Shown in pieces: positions 63,920-64,000 of a DNA stretch of 64,000 nucleotides. How positions within the stretch are numbered: the first letter of the stretch is position 1; each line of letters starts with the position of its first letter. Origin of the DNA: Dyadobacter fermentans (GTDB lineage Bacteria > Bacteroidota > Bacteroidia > Cytophagales > Spirosomataceae). The stretch spans positions 248,001 through 312,000 of the forward strand of contig NZ_JAHXBN010000005.1 of NCBI RefSeq assembly GCF_019924045.1, given 5' to 3'. Made by a program: the position numbers and the translations under genes. The notes beneath the pieces are model-generated. The model had not been told where the DNA came from. It did no database searches and was given only the letters and a program-made list of their open reading frames with translations.

Positions 63920-64000
63920 TTGGAAAGGACAGCGGACGACAGCGCGCTTTGGCTGGCTTACCGCAATGGCGACAATGAGGCGTTGGGCGTGCTCGCCGAG
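63920..64000 (+). CDS. start of an ECF sigma factor (cut by window edge)
   Basis: The last 27 codons read DDSALWLAYRNGDNEALGVL then AE, the usual opening of Bacteroidota ECF sigma factors (compare LLIWRAFKSGDEAAFGEIY in the factor at 33202). The start is probably the TTG at 63920 or the TTG at 63911; no ATG is in frame. The rest lies beyond the window. Confidence 0.65.
   Translation, partial: MERTADDSALWLAYRNGDNEALGVLAE

Overview
The window looks like a chromosomal segment of a Bacteroidota bacterium of the Cytophagales, most like Dyadobacter or a relative in the Spirosomataceae. The grounds are SusC/SusD pairs, a hybrid two-component regulator carrying an AraC domain, a FecI/FecR/TonB-receptor cascade, a type IX secretion C-terminal domain, TAnnTTTG-type -7 boxes, weak Shine-Dalgarno signals and moderate GC content. 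The genus is inferred. No rRNA, tRNA or CRISPR array was seen.

Layout. 1-12 kb: a truncated TonB siderophore-type receptor, an SDR/DoxX-like/AraC operon, a NEW3 protein with an ABC-2 exporter, a PhzF-like enzyme, a decayed HxlR/SnoaL pair, and the methionine importer metNIQ. 12-19 kb: a truncated sulfatase, a 642-residue protein with lectin, Cry-like helical and jacalin-like parts, a two-subunit molybdenum hydroxylase, and two lipoproteins. 19-33 kb: a polysaccharide utilisation locus made of a hybrid sensor/regulator, SusC, SusD, a surface glycan-binding lipoprotein and a GH31 alpha-xylosidase/glucosidase. 33-40 kb: ECF sigma factor, FecR anti-sigma factor, STN-type TonB receptor and a PafA-like alkaline phosphatase, probably a phosphate-ester acquisition locus. 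40-50 kb: a second SDR/AraC module, several small or uncharacterised proteins, an SGNH hydrolase, a broken REP-associated transposase and purL. 50-57 kb: a T9SS-exported sialate O-acetylesterase-like protein, a tandem pair of lipoproteins that look like SGNH hydrolases without their catalytic residues, an RlaP-type nucleotidyltransferase and a possible uracil-DNA-glycosylase-fold protein. 57-64 kb: a reverse transcriptase with a structured upstream region, a leader-peptide/hairpin unit, a GH29 fucosidase, a 2H phosphoesterase, two small genes and the start of another ECF sigma factor.

The most interesting element is the reverse transcriptase at 57354-58847. The 450 bp upstream of it holds a 282-nt segment closed by a perfect 13-bp inverted repeat. 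Inside, two ACA triplets lie exactly 120 nt apart. If the segment between them is copied in tandem, one of the six frames becomes an endless open frame with a 40-residue repeat. This matches what is known of DRT2 defence systems, in which the reverse transcriptase copies a noncoding RNA into a concatemeric gene (neo). It would be a Bacteroidota member with its own unrelated repeat peptide. The Cry-like lectin protein at 12771-14699 is the second unusual item.
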